From: Breviolum minutum Mf 1.05b.01
Taxonomy: Eukaryota; Sar; Dinophyceae; Suessiales; Symbiodiniaceae
Direction: 5' to 3'
Assembly: GCA_000507305.1 (NCBI GenBank)
Contig: DF240886.1
Coordinates: 33,137-97,136, forward strand
DNA length: 64,000 bases
Below, one piece after another: positions 1-11,800 of this stretch. The position numbers and the translations under genes were made by a program. The notes under the pieces were generated by a model. That model was not told the origin of the DNA, made no database searches, and saw only the letters and a list, made by a program, of their open reading frames with translations. Numbering within the stretch: position 1 is the stretch's first letter; the number at the start of each line of letters is the position of its first letter.

Positions 1-935
1 GGTGCTGGATTCGGATTCTTCTCACGAGCTCTTTGGTGACACTGCCATGCCTTGTTTCCAGTCACCTTCCACATGGTGAGATCTTCATGGTGTATTCCTA
101 TGGCCAATGCCAGGTAAAACCATGAAGCCATCATTGCTTCAACTGGCCACAAAAGAGGAAGGGTGCAATTTTTGACTTGATGTCAAACAAAATTCCCCAT
201 GAGTGCAAGAAGGCCTTCAATCTTGCCGCAGGAGCCTTCGCAAACGCGCCGCTCCAACTTGTACAGTCGTTTGCGGGCTGCTGGAAAGGCACAAAAGGAC
301 CCCCTGTGTTCAAGGTTTTCAATCTGAGTGTAATCACCTTGCACTTGGTACATCTTGGTACTACTTCAACTCTTTTCAACGCCAGCGCCTCTAAGAAACC
401 AGGATCTCCGTTTGGTGACGCTCTCTTTGGAAGCAAAGTTGGACAGCTTCACTGAGGTGGGTGTTAGCAGATAGATCCTTATATAAACCAAAGAAAACCT
501 TGGCAATACCTGGGTGAGGGGTTGATAGAGATACAGCCTGTAGTGAACATGACATTTCTACGATGCTTGCCTTTTGGAGCATGTGATCATACTTGGAATG
601 AATGCTGTCTTTTGAGCACTCTGAGGTGTATTCCAGTGCCAACGCTAACACATTTTTGCTTTGCGGCTCACATAAACATTCAAAGAACAGGCTTTGGCGC
701 AAAGATCGCCCTCAAGGATTCATTTGGAAAGTTGCCATTTGAAAGTTTGGGACATTTGGTAAGCAATGTGCATTTATGATCTATAGAGACATAATTAGAA
801 GACCGAATCTCTTGGAGCCAGCGAGGCTGAGCATGGATCAATGGTATTGCCTGTGAACCAGTAGAGCTCTTGCTTGATACACTCCTACTACTACTACTAC
901 TACTGCTACTGCTACTGCTACTGCTACTGCTACTG

Positions 936-979
<44 letters not shown>

Positions 980-1616
980 GCCTCCAAAAGCAACGGGCAC
1001 CGAACGAATTACAACACCAAACTGACTTGTGTATTCTGCTGCCATGCATCGGCATGTCACACCTCGGCTTCTGCTTGGTTTCTACCTTGCCGTGCTCATG
1101 CAGATGTTTGAGCGCGTGCCTGGGCTGGTAGAATGATGTCAATTTAGACTACCTTTGCATCTCTATCTGTCCGTGCACGAATGTAGGATCTACAGTACTC
1201 AGTACTCAACATTGCTAAACTACGGTTTGCATGCCTTCAGTACTTTACATCCTAGCCCTCTTTGAAAAGAATGTTATTTTTTTGGAACTTGTAAGGCATG
1301 GTGCCCTCTCCAGCTACAGGGGCCTGCACGAGTGAGGCGGCTCACTTCTGTGCCCAGGGCCGTTGCCAAAGCTGGTGGCTTCAGTGCCCTGCCATCTGCG
1401 CGTGGCTTGGTGGCATCGCTGCAACGCTGGTGGAGGGGCTCTGCAGGGGCACAGTGCCTGGGTTGACTTGGAGCTCAGGTGGCTGGGGACCTGAAGGGTT
1501 GTTGCTATGGTCACATGGTCCGGGAGATTTGATGTTCGTCAAGTTTGTTTGGGATTTTTGGTTTTTTTGGGTTCCTGCTTTTCCATGTCGAAGATGATTT
1601 TCAAAGATTTTCTAAG
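1..1616. other. Unassigned region with a CTA/CTG microsatellite
   Basis: No gene could be assigned here. The first 50 bases can be read as an open exon fragment (reading VLDSDSSHELFGD), and the stretch around 1300-1470 is GC-richer and open in more than one frame, but neither matches a family I recognise. Some of this may be upstream exons of the phosphatase gene that begins to be readable at 1617. The long serine reading on the - strand and tyrosine reading on the + strand near 880-980 are only translations of the trinucleotide repeat. Confidence 0.4.
885..980. repeat. CTA/CTG trinucleotide microsatellite
   Basis: About 96 bases of uninterrupted CTA units with a central run of alternating CTA/CTG units. 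The mixed centre flanked by pure CTA suggests expansion of an interrupted repeat. It is not in a recognisable exon. Confidence 0.95.
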
Positions 1617-3530
1617 GATCTTGTCCGACGTGGATGATACAATTAAGTGCTCCGGTGGACCCTATGGTGGTGGTGTAGATGAAGCTGGATATCGGAAGGA
1701 GGTATATCCAGGAGCGATCCAATTCATGTTGGAACTTGCCCGAGGGCCACGGCTTGTGAAGCCACCTTCCGTGAAGCTTCTTTCAGCCCGGCCCAAAAAA
1801 TTGGGTTTCCTGCGGATGAAGCCGACCAGCCGAGTTGCAAGAGAATTTCAACGGGTGGCACTGGAGAACGATGTTGCTTGGGGGATTGACTTTGAAGGTT
1901 CGGAAAATGCAAGCTGTGTCAAAGGTTTGTTTTCAAGAGGCACTTTCAGTAGTGACAAGAGCAAGATTTTACAATTATACCGTACATATATATAATAATT
2001 ATATTATATATTAACTTCATTAGTTAGATGTTAGTGATGTTACGTGATGTTAGTATAGTAGTATGTATCCGTTGCCTGCAGAAAAACTGTCATCTTCAAG
2101 ATTCATATTTCTTTACCAGTGGATCAATGAGATGTTTCCAACTTGAAGCCTTGCATAGCCTTGGCATCTGCCCCGTTAGGCTCCCAATATGGCCGCCTCC
2201 GGGACTTGCTTCCTGCGCTGCGCGGAGACTTCCGCAAGTTTGGTACGACAAAGCTGAAGAACTGGGAGCGTGTCCTTGGGAAGGATTTGGGTCAAGCAAA
2301 GGTGGGAGAGGGTCGGAAGTATTGCAGAAATAGTTTCCTTCAGCTTAGTGTTGTTTTTTTACTTTTTCTTTATTCCCAAAGTCTTTAACATCACTCAAAG
2401 GGAGTTAGGATTGATGACGGGGAGTACATTTGGAACTTGAGCCAAATTTGAACTTTTGAAATATTGTTTACTGTGTGGGTCTTTCAGTACCTTTGTCTAC
2501 CGCTTCGGTGTACAATGTATACAGTAGCATCTCAATGTCTTCCTGCATGGCCTGGCTCGGGAGGCTATTTTTATTGGCGATGATGGTCAAGGTGATGTGC
2601 AGGCAGCCATGAGCATGGCCACCTTTGGACCGCCATTTGCTGCTGCCTTCATCCACCAGGTGGCAGAAAAGGCTGGGAGATAGAGACTCGTTTTGTGCCC
2701 ACAAAGGATGAACCAACATGACCTGGAAACGAAAATCCCCAAAACTCATTCAAAATGGTACAGAAGGCTTATAGACGCTGCGCCCCCGGACCACGGAGCG
2801 GTGAAAGGGGATGATTTTGGCCTGGCCTTCCCCTTGACTCACAGGTGAAGATTGGCACACTGCCAAGCCATCCCCGAGTGTTCTACTTCCAGAGCTACTT
2901 GGAGGCATCACGTCTTGCATTGCAGCAACGTCTCATTTCGATTGATGGCATGCAGCGGGTGCGAGCAGCTGTGGAAAGCTGTAACTTGGTACAGCTGTGT
3001 CGGCTTCACCAGAAGGTAGGGCCCTGGGGGGTTGTGATGAAGTCGCTAAGTGTGAGGCTTGTGGATTTTCTGTGTGGTTTTTCCGGGGGTGGGTGGGTCC
3101 GTTTCTTATTGACTGACTGTACATGCTTATGTCTTAGAAATATATATCACACAATATATTTTAATACTATAGATTCTAGATGACCCACTGGAAGAGCAGG
3201 GATAGCATCAACCATTTGCGCTGGTCAAGAAGTGCAGTGCAGAGGACCCAGGGAAGTACTCTAAGTACCCTTGCCGTGATGGACACAAGCTCTATTGGCC
3301 GGATGGCAGCAGAGCAGAGTTGGAGCTGTCAGAGGATCAAACCGTGCGGATCCGAAGTTGTGGTTTTCCGACAGCACACCCTGAGATCAACAGAGGAGAC
3401 CGGGACATTGCCGGGAAAGTGGGAAAGATGAACCCAAAAACCTCAGAAACATCCCGTTGTTCGAGCTGCAACCCCCAAATGATGTCCCACATCTCTTATC
3501 TCTCAGGAGGCAGGTGTGATGCCTTGTTAG
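1617..3530 (+). CDS. APP1-like (DUF2183) phosphatidate phosphatase, 5' end missing
   Basis: Six exons join in phase: 1617-1924, 2180-2301, 2564-2659, 2845-3015, 3245-3334 and 3507-3530 (stop TAG). The first carries the HAD-type DxDxT nucleophile motif as SDVDDTIKCSGG, followed by YPGAIQFMLELARGP and VKLLSARP. The second has FRKFGTTKLKNWERVLG and the third FIGDDGQGD, the motif IV acid cluster, then FIHQVK across the junction. This order matches the APP1/DUF2183 family, which dephosphorylates phosphatidic acid to diacylglycerol; that activity is inferred. The exon at 2845 (RVFYFQSYLEASRLALQQ) looks like a lineage-specific tail. Upstream exons must exist, because 1617 starts in mid-codon, but I could not find them. 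The last two small exons are supported only by phase and by the AG|G acceptors. Confidence 0.72.
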
Positions 3531-3714
3531 CTGAGTTGGATGATGCATCTCTATGGCAGGTGAAGCGCCCCCGGTGGTATTCCTCACCCTTACGGTCCTT
3601 GCAAGGTTTCTCACAGTGGTTGCGGACAAGAAAAAGGTCCAGCTGCAGCCACAAGAAGACATGTGACACGGGTGTGACACTTGAGTGGCTGAATAGACTT
3701 TCCAATGGCTTCAG

Positions 3715-6570
3715 GTACAGGAGAAGATTGACACAATGGTGGCCGCACTGAAGAAAGAGCAGGCAAATGAAGTGAAGAAAAAGGACCAGACGGGTACTTT
3801 TTGCTTTTGCTTTAAAGTCTCCTTGTGTGGCATTTCGTTCAGCTCATGGATTTTTTATGATTTCTTGCTCATTATTTTGAGCACAGCCAGCTTTTCAATT
3901 CAATGATCCATCAACCATCCATTATCAAACGCCTAGAAGATACTGTATATAAGGACTTCGTGGATGTGGCTCAAACTGATTTGACGCAACGAGCTTTGTC
4001 TGTGTATGCTTATTGCAACTAGTTGTGCTGTCGGAAGAGTTGATTATGTTCTATATCATTTGCATTCATTTGCCAATGTGCCATCTGTCCACATGTCCTC
4101 CGAATCGGGCTGGAAGTCGAGATATTATGTCGAGACGTGATAAAATTGTCCGAAAGCATGTGGAGCGGTTCTCTCCAGATACTTTATATCATTTGATTCA
4201 CACTGCAAGGACTATTGCATTGAAGAGTTGAACAAGAACAAGTCCCGCAGCTGCATTGTGAGCCGTGATGTGTTTTCAGGGCTTGGCTTTGCCTTGGGGA
4301 AAGGTTTTGGTTGATTTTTTCGAAGGGTAAAGTTTGGGTACTAACTATTTCTAATTCACATCTCCTTTGTGTTTTGTGTTTTCTTGCAGACATTGAATCG
4401 ACCATCTTCCATCGGCATCCAGGATGGCATCCGACGGCAAGAAACGAAAAGGGGAGGGCTTGGATGCTGCAGTGGAGGACCTTGTGAGTTGAGTTGCAGA
4501 TGCATGGCACCCATGGAAGCCACCTCATCTTCACCCCAAAACGTATATGTATTGGAGAATATAAATGAAGCCTAGAAAATCTGGCCTGAGACGAAAGGAG
4601 TTGAAGCAGAAGTTGAAGGCAATTGAGGTAGAATCCAAGGCCCGCGATGTGGTGGGGACTGGGAGGATGGAGCATTTTCATCACTGAGATTCATCTTCGA
4701 TGCCTGGGCTTCCTTGTGTTTTGCAATACGCGAGTTGCAAAACCAGGAGCTTGAGGCAGAAGTCGAGGAGCTCAAGAAACAGCAGACACTGGGCTTCTAA
4801 GCCTGGATCAAATTTCGTGATATTCCTCATGGGATGCTTGGTTTTTTGGGGGGTGGGGGCAATTACTCAGGAAACTGGCTGCACAGAACCGGGAGAAGGA
4901 GAATGCTGAATTCCAAAAGGTTGTGCAGGAGCAGCGGCAGACACAAGCCGCTTGTTTGCACTTCTGGGGTCTCGAAGGGAATAAAGGCCTCCATCGCAGA
5001 CACTCGACACAAACTGGCAACACACATATGCAATTAGTTTCACTATAACGATTTGATTACATAAAAATCTCGTATCAAGACATTCCAAAATATTTTGGTA
5101 CTGTATGCCCCAAGACAAGGCAAGCCTTTAAAATCCTTTAAATCCTGTCGACAATCGCGTCGATCATCAGTGGCAGGTTTTGTTGAAGAAGGCCATGCAA
5201 GTGCTTGCAGGCTTCTACAACAAGCCATTGGAGTCCTTCTTACAGGAGGTTCTGGGCTCGTGGGCTGGTGGTCAGCGTGATGATTGTTGGCTCAACTCCT
5301 TGACCCCTTGGTTGCAACTGTGCAGGACCCGAAGGAACCTGAGACTTTTGGCAGTTACAAGAAAGCTGGAGCTGGAAATGGGGCACTAAAGCTGCATCTA
5401 TGTGTGGTTGTGGTTGTCCAAATTAATTGGCGTGAGCAAGGGAAAAATTCATATCTTGTTGGTGAATTCAATGCTGATTTTCAACTCCCATTTGTTCATA
5501 GTTCTAGCGACGCATTCCAGTCTGTAAGTTTTTTCCACTTTTGAACTTTTGAACATCTTAGCAGATCTTAACAGCTTGGAGTCATAGAAAGAAACACCAA
5601 TCATCCGTGTCCCTTGGCCCGTGGGCCCTTCGGGTCAGCTGAGGTGATGATGATGTTGCAGCACCTCATTGCTGATGCCAAGGAGATGGAAATGGAGTCC
5701 TCCGCTGCTGAAGGCGAGGCGCAGAAAGACTATGAGATCTTTGGGAAGGAGAGGCCTTGGACGGTGGGTTGACCAGCCGCAGAGTAAAAGAGAGGAAGTG
5801 CAATGGTTAGGTGAGCTAGACAGTGGATCAGTTTGGGGGAGCAGCAGCCAGCCGTTTCTATGAAATAGCCGGGGCGGCAGCATAATTTTGCATTGGTCAA
5901 TTTCATTGTAGATGTTTGTCATGAATTCTGCAGGAGACAATTGCTTCCCTGAGCACTAAGAACAAGGCTTTGGAAGACAAGGCCACGGTTTCTGAAGTTT
6001 TTCAGCCTCGGAAGCGAAACTGGAAGCTCTGTCCCCTCCGAAAAGCATGCAACTTCCATCCAAGTCAACGACATGGATCAGAAGATCAGGATGAAACAGT
6101 CAGCATGATGAAGCCCGCATCATTTTGGGAAGTCAATTTGCACACAGGCAGCCACGAAAGCCAAGATTGAGGAGAAGTTTGTGATGACGCGGCAGTCCAA
6201 GAAGGGTGTGGAAAAAGAGGCGCATCCATGTAGTATACGATATAATTCCTTCCCAAGAATCATAACTTGTCACTTGTCACCACTTTTTTGTGTGTACGAC
6301 CTGTGAAAGTCTTTTTTTCTGGCCTTTCATTCTACTGAACTGTAGATGTGACAATGACAACACATCAACCCTAGCTGGTTGCCTGGTCAGGTGGATACTT
6401 TGGCAGAAACCGAAGTGCAACTGCACGAGGTTGATCGCTGCGGGTGAAGGGATGACCAATGATGAGGATAATATATCAGGATATAGTATATATATAGTAT
6501 ATATCAAGATATATAGATTATAGTATCTATAGTTCTGTTCTTTTTTCTTGGGGGGGTGCTTTCAGAAGAA
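3715..6570 (+). CDS. Coiled-coil protein, multi-exon, N-terminus not found
   Basis: A chain of short exons encodes heptad-like, Glu/Lys/Gln-rich segments: from 3715 (VQEKIDTMVAALKKEQANEV), 4210 (DYCIEELNKNK), about 4602 (ELKQKLKAIE), about 4727 (ELQNQELEAEVEELKKQQ), about 4870 (KLAAQNREKENAEFQKVV), about 5173 (VLLKKAMQVLAGFYNK), 5321 (DPKEPETFGSYKKAG), about 5643 (VMMMLQHLIADAKEMEME), 5933 (ETIASLSTKNKALEDKA) and about 6392 (VDTLAETEVQLHEVD). The order resembles a large coiled-coil family common in dinoflagellate genomes, often labelled SMC-like without evidence of that function. The family normally has several hundred residues before the segment at 3715, and there is no room for them after the phosphatase stop at 3530. 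The gene is therefore 5'-truncated, or its first exons lie upstream of the phosphatase gene. The exact 3' end is unclear. Confidence 0.6.
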
Positions 6571-6806
6571 GAGCAAGGTATGTTTGGCAACTTGCCTGAC
6601 CTGAAATTCCTTCATTTCCATTTGCACTTTGTGGATAGACCACCCTTGTCATGATATATCATGTGCACATGCCTTGGTGGCATGTTAAGGTGGTACCGGC
6701 CCAAGTAGCAGTGCCACACCCCTGCAACTGCACAAGTCAGCTGCGCTGCTTGGTGATTTTTTCCCTTTGGTGGCCAATCAGGAGCATTGGTCTTTTAGTT
6801 GAACCA

Positions 6807-7562
6807 ATGGAGCCTGTGTCCATTCTCCTGGCCACAGGTGCAGTTGCAATTTATGCTGCGCACAGAGTGGAGAAGATGTCGGAGAAGGCTAGACGTGGAC
6901 CTGTGACCTTGCCTGAGTTGATGGATGCAAAACAGGTAGATGAGGCGGCCCCTGTACAGATTTTGGCCGTGCATATACAGAGGGGCCTCTTCCAACGGAA
7001 GCTCTACCGTCACAATTTGAAGATGCGAGTGAAATATGGTGCTCCAGGTGTTTCAATCCACTGTGACACCGCACAGGCCACCATGACCTCGCAAACACCA
7101 CCAGCTGCCGCACGGTTTGTGCATCACTTGGAACCACAGACTGACATCGTTGCCGATTTCGGGACCACATGTCTCTTCTTGGGGCAACGCAACAGCTCCA
7201 ATCGAATTCGGCTGCGACTTCTTCAGACGGGAGTATTAGGTCGTACCATTGCCAAGGCAGAGTTTCAAATTTCAGATCTTGGTCATTGTGCTCCCTGGAT
7301 GGAGTTTCATCCCCAGCTCCGAAGCACCAAAGACTCCGAAAAAGTTCTTGGAACTTTGGATGTAGCACTCGAAACCCGGGTGATGACCAAAGGTGAGTTA
7401 CGTCGCTTCTTGCAGCTGCTGGGTGCTCAACAGCGGCAGCAGGGCTTCCGTCTTGCCTTAGTGCCCGTGGTAGAAGGGGACCTCGATGATCCTGACGACG
7501 AAGAGCCAGTATTTCGAGGTGAACGGATCTCGCCGATCTCTCAATCCCTTCGGCTGTTCTGA
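6807..7562 (+). CDS. Intronless membrane-anchored C2-like domain protein
   Basis: One uninterrupted frame of 252 codons from ATG 6807 to the TGA at 7560-7562; the frame is open back to an ATG at 6651, but the N-terminus from 6807 looks more natural. Residues about 4-20 (VSILLATGAVAIYAAHRVE) form a likely membrane segment, followed by a basic stretch. The middle contains beta-rich segments such as LKMRVKYGAPGVSIHCDT, RIRLRLLQTGVLGRTIAKAEF and LGTLDVALETRVMT, which is how a C2 or similar beta-sandwich domain reads. A conserved Ca2+-binding Asp cluster is not obvious, so membrane or protein binding is only a suggestion. The C-terminus is acidic (DLDDPDDEE) and then basic. Lack of introns in an intron-dense neighbourhood suggests a retrogene. 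A 308-codon frame on the opposite strand is a shadow of this gene. Confidence 0.7.
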   Translation: MEPVSILLATGAVAIYAAHRVEKMSEKARRGPVTLPELMDAKQVDEAAPVQILAVHIQRGLFQRKLYRHNLKMRVKYGAPGVSIHCDTAQATMTSQTPPAAARFVHHLEPQTDIVADFGTTCLFLGQRNSSNRIRLRLLQTGVLGRTIAKAEFQISDLGHCAPWMEFHPQLRSTKDSEKVLGTLDVALETRVMTKGELRRFLQLLGAQQRQQGFRLALVPVVEGDLDDPDDEEPVFRGERISPISQSLRLF

Positions 7563-8894
7563 TGTCGATGACTGCCTGAAAGGCTTTTGCTGGTAGACCA
7601 AAAAAGGACAAACTTGGGGGTTGAGAGCAAGAATTGAGCAGAATTTTGAAGGGTTGATGGATTTCGGAATGGAAGGAGAGCTTGTAGATCAAGAAAGAGC
7701 GGTAAAGTGTTGATGTAAGTGATGTTAGAGCTTGCCAATCATTCTTCAACACAAAGAGTGAGTGAGTTGAGTACTTGAGGCAGGTACTCGTTTCGTATGC
7801 GAGGTGATATCTCAAGTCCAGATTCTAGATACGCTACTTTTCCATCTCAAGTGCATCCGCCCAGACCTGCGACTTCACCCTCCAAAACTTTGATGCGCGG
7901 CAGAAGGCACGCAGCGAAGAGGCGTGAAAGGAACGCGGAACTGAAAACTCAACTGAGCAGTGTTCAAAACCATGGCTAAGCCATTATAAAGATCCCTATG
8001 CTCAAAACTGCTTAAAGTTGGATGGTTGGCAAACGCAGCTGAACTGAGTCTTCCAGTTCCAAAGTTTAAGTTTTTTTTTTTTTGTGGGCATGTTTTTAAC
8101 ATGTCAATCATCTCAAAACGCCTCGGACATACCCAGCTTGGATTTCGGCTGGCTTGGTGTCTTCAGGTGGAGTCCCTCTTTGATGCCAAAGCCTTCTTGA
8201 AGGGTGCCAAATAGGCTTGGGAGTCTTCCAGCGTGTTTGGTTGGCTGGCCCTTTCTGATCCTGTCAACCTGTCATGGCTTCCGCTTGCTGCAGGCCTGCA
8301 GCCAAGCGGGCTAAGCCTGAGCAGTCAAAAGTGCGTGGTGTGGTGACATGTGGTGAGGGTAATTTAGGGTTCAGGCTCAGGGTGATTCTGATGTGGTGGC
8401 GCGCAGTGCCGCAGTGTCAGGTTTGAGAGATCTGAGATTGTGTGGGACTTTTGTCAACGCTTTGCAGGAGGTGATTTCAAGTCTGTAGTCCGTATGCCTG
8501 TGTGCAGCTTACATCAAAGAACGGAGGAACACGCATGCAGTGACATGCACTAACAGTAGGTGTAGGTTATAGGGAAATTAAGATTGAACAACGAATGCTA
8601 GCTATGACACTAGTGTCTCAATCAGATCTGACAACGTCACAAGACATTCAGTGATTAGCCTGAACGGAATTCCGACCAAGAGCCTCCAACAACCCGTTGA
8701 CTTTGATGGCAGCCCGTGGTGGCATCAGCCAAGAATCTACCACTCCCAAGTCTTATCAAACAAGACCTATCAGTGAAAAGAGTGTGAAAAGGCCATGCAC
8801 TTTCAATTTTGAAGAAGCTTTCATAAACTGCCTGGAAAACAGCCAACCCAGAAGTGCAACAAAGCTTCAAGTTTTCACACGCTTGTCCGCCAAG
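7563..8894. other. Intergenic region upstream of the PUF gene
   Basis: About 1.3 kb without a supportable gene. Short frames occur, but none has family similarity or consistent splice signals. It should contain the 3' end of the preceding transcript and the trans-splice acceptor for the PUF mRNA; I could not place either with confidence. Confidence 0.5.
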
Positions 8895-11800
8895 ATGTCG
8901 GATCCTCGCGGCGAGCCAGATCCCTACAGATCTGCATATGGGCGTGATGAGCGGGATCCCTATGCGGGTGTCCCAACAGCCCGGCAGCCCTACGATCCGT
9001 ATGAGCGCCGAGAGAGGTATGACTACCGCGACCCCTATGGGAGTCGTCCCCCCTATGATCCTTACGACCCTTATGCAAGGCATTACCCACCACCACCAGG
9101 TGCAGGAGCCTATGGAGGTGGCTATTATCCACCACCCCCTGGCTATGGCTACGGTCATCCGCCTCCACATTATCCACCGCCAGATTATCCACACCCAGGC
9201 TGAGTTTGGATGGGCTATTGTGATGTTTCGCACACGTTTTAAGAGTTGTGTGCCGTGATATTGTGTTGATATCATGTATCTTAGCAGGTCGATCTCCTTC
9301 AATTGAGTTTCACCTAAGGTTCCCTGTAAGCGGGGCCTTCCTCGGCATGCTAGCCATGCAGGTTACCCGCCCCCGCCGCACTACTACGGCTACTATCCGC
9401 CACCGCATATGCCGCCACATGACTCTCAGCCCTCTAGAAGGTCGCCCAGAAGGAGGAGCAGGGAATCAAAACTCGAATTCTCATCCATTCTCAAAAAATC
9501 AGATGTTTTTTGTAGCTACATGCAGCTACATATTGAAGATCATTGGGCATTCTGAACCTTAAGCTGCATTGTTCCAGGAGTCGGACGCCTGAGAAGCGTG
9601 GCAAAGGTGGTGGCAAAGGTGGTGGCAAACGTGGCGGGAAGGTGAGGGGGGCCGAGCCGGTGATGGGGAGTTGTGCTGAGCTCGAGACTCGACAGCTGAG
9701 GTGCCCTACCCATCGCTATCATAGTTTGCAAGATCTGACTCGGTCATTCCTGTCTTAGCTCATGGCTGTGATTCAAGATTGAGGTGGTTCATGAGCTAGT
9801 GTAAGCAAGGCTGGACCCTTGATGTCAGAATGTGTTATGCCCATTCAGGAGCAGCGGAAGCGTAAACGAACGGAGAAGGACGATGGCGATGATGGCGACC
9901 TGGATGGTGCTGACATCAATCTGACAATGGCAGAAGTCTTGCCCAGATTAGTGAAGGCTGCACAGGATCAAGAAGGCAGCCGTTTCCTCCAGTGGAAGTT
10001 GCAAGGAAATTGCAGTGCAGAGGACTTGGGTTTATGACCACTGCTTTCCAAAAGATTCAATATTCAATAGACACATTCCATGGCAACCTTTACATTCATA
10101 GCATGGATGGGTAGAGCCTTTCCTTCCCGAAGGACCGAAAAAAGATCTTTGACCTAGCTGTACCTGCCACAGTCACCGAGCTGAATGAAGACAGAGTCAG
10201 GGTTGGCAGTCATTGCGTTCTCGAGGGAATTCTTGTCAATTTTCACACGCATGGCATTTGTGTGTACTGTCTATACTATATATATATATATATATCTCTC
10301 TCTCTCTGCAAAAATGGCATTGCATTGCATGACATGAAAACAAGCGACCTAACGAGAGTGAAATGTGCGAGTGCGGCATAGTTGCATTTAAGTGAATTGC
10401 ACGTTATTTGGCAGCGCAATTTGGGTTCTATCCCAAGGCTTGTCACAGGGCCCTTTACCCTTAATGGAGATCAACACCTTTCAGCTGGGACTTTTAATGA
10501 CTATTCAGACGATATTTGTGGATTCTTGTGCCAAGCGGATGCATCATTTGGGTCTCCAGGTGAAGTTGTCTTATGATCAATTCGGAAACTTTGTGGTGCA
10601 AAAGCTTCTCGAAACTGGAGATCTGGAGAATCATCTGGCCATGTTGAAAGAGGTCAAGGGCCATGTGCCTCGGTGTTTTTTTTGCAGGTGAAATCACTGG
10701 AGAACTGTATAGTTGGACATATACTGAGGCAATGGAAGAAATCTGTCCACATAGAACCCCAAAAACACAATTCATAGTCTGGATCCAGCGCATACTAGAA
10801 CAGATCTCAGGATATTTTCAGGAACCATCGTCCTTCTTAGAAATCACTAGAGCTTCACGAGTATATACTGTAATTTTCATGGAGCCACGCTTTTACCCGA
10901 GAACAAAAACTTGCCATGCCAGCGGTGCAGTCTAATTGCAACATGGCTCCGGGGTATGGTACCTGTAACATGCATGAGTCCACAATCAAAATCTGCAACA
11001 CTTGATCGTTCACGAAAATGAAATTCGACCAGCTGACCAGGTGATGGAGCTGTCTCAGCACAAGTTTGGCTGCCGGGTAGCTTGGCGAATCATGGAAGGG
11101 CTTTTTCCAGGGAAGATTGAGGTATCAGCTTGCTATGTTGACGTAGCTCGCTGCAAGAGGCACAATAGAAGGTATAGAGAAGACGATGTTGAAGAATCCT
11201 TGCGGCACATGGTTTCTGCAAGTGAGATCTCCAAATTACCCAAGTACTTTCCACAATGGTTTTGCCACATCAACCCCAGGTGATGCAAAAGATGCTGGAA
11301 GCCTTGCCATCGGAAGAGAAAGTCAACCTTACCACTGAGATCCGAGATCAGGTGACGCTGCCAGACCATGACCTAAAAGAAAGACTTGAACGCCAGGGAT
11401 ACTTTGAAGACGCCAGGTTGCAGGCTGTAAATGTATATCACATCACAAACGCATAAATTTATATATATATATATACAATATACTTATATATATACATATT
11501 CACTATAAAATAAACTAACAGGCCTGCTTTGATGTACGTATGCATCTTATGTATGCATACATGTATATTAGATGATTTACCGTAATACCACATTTGATAT
11601 CGTATTTTGGTCCCAACAGTTGACCAAAGGAAGATGTAGGTCAAGGTGATGCTCTGCACGGACAGGTGGTGGAGTGCATTCATGACATGAATGGGAACCA
11701 CGTGATTCAAAAGGTGGTCGACCCTTGGCTTGTGGTGGGGAAAACTGGAATCAGTTCGGAAGATCAATAGCATGGGCGGGTAGGGAGGGGACTGCAGGAT

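Noticed and set aside
131-436. 101-codon - strand frame that reads fairly protein-like
   Set aside because: No family match, no splice context, an overlapping + strand frame is equally open, and all certain genes here are on +.
680-1060. Poly-serine reading on the - strand
   Set aside because: It is only the translation of the CTA/CTG microsatellite at 885-980; flanks show no protein family.
6889-7815. 308-codon frame on the - strand
   Set aside because: It lies opposite the intronless C2-like gene, whose + strand reading has a membrane helix and domain-like segments. The - strand reading has neither.
9543-9758. Continuous frame across the PUF Lys/Gly-rich exon
   Set aside because: The frame ignores the GT donor at 9642; PUF phase requires the exon to end at 9641 and resume at 9849.
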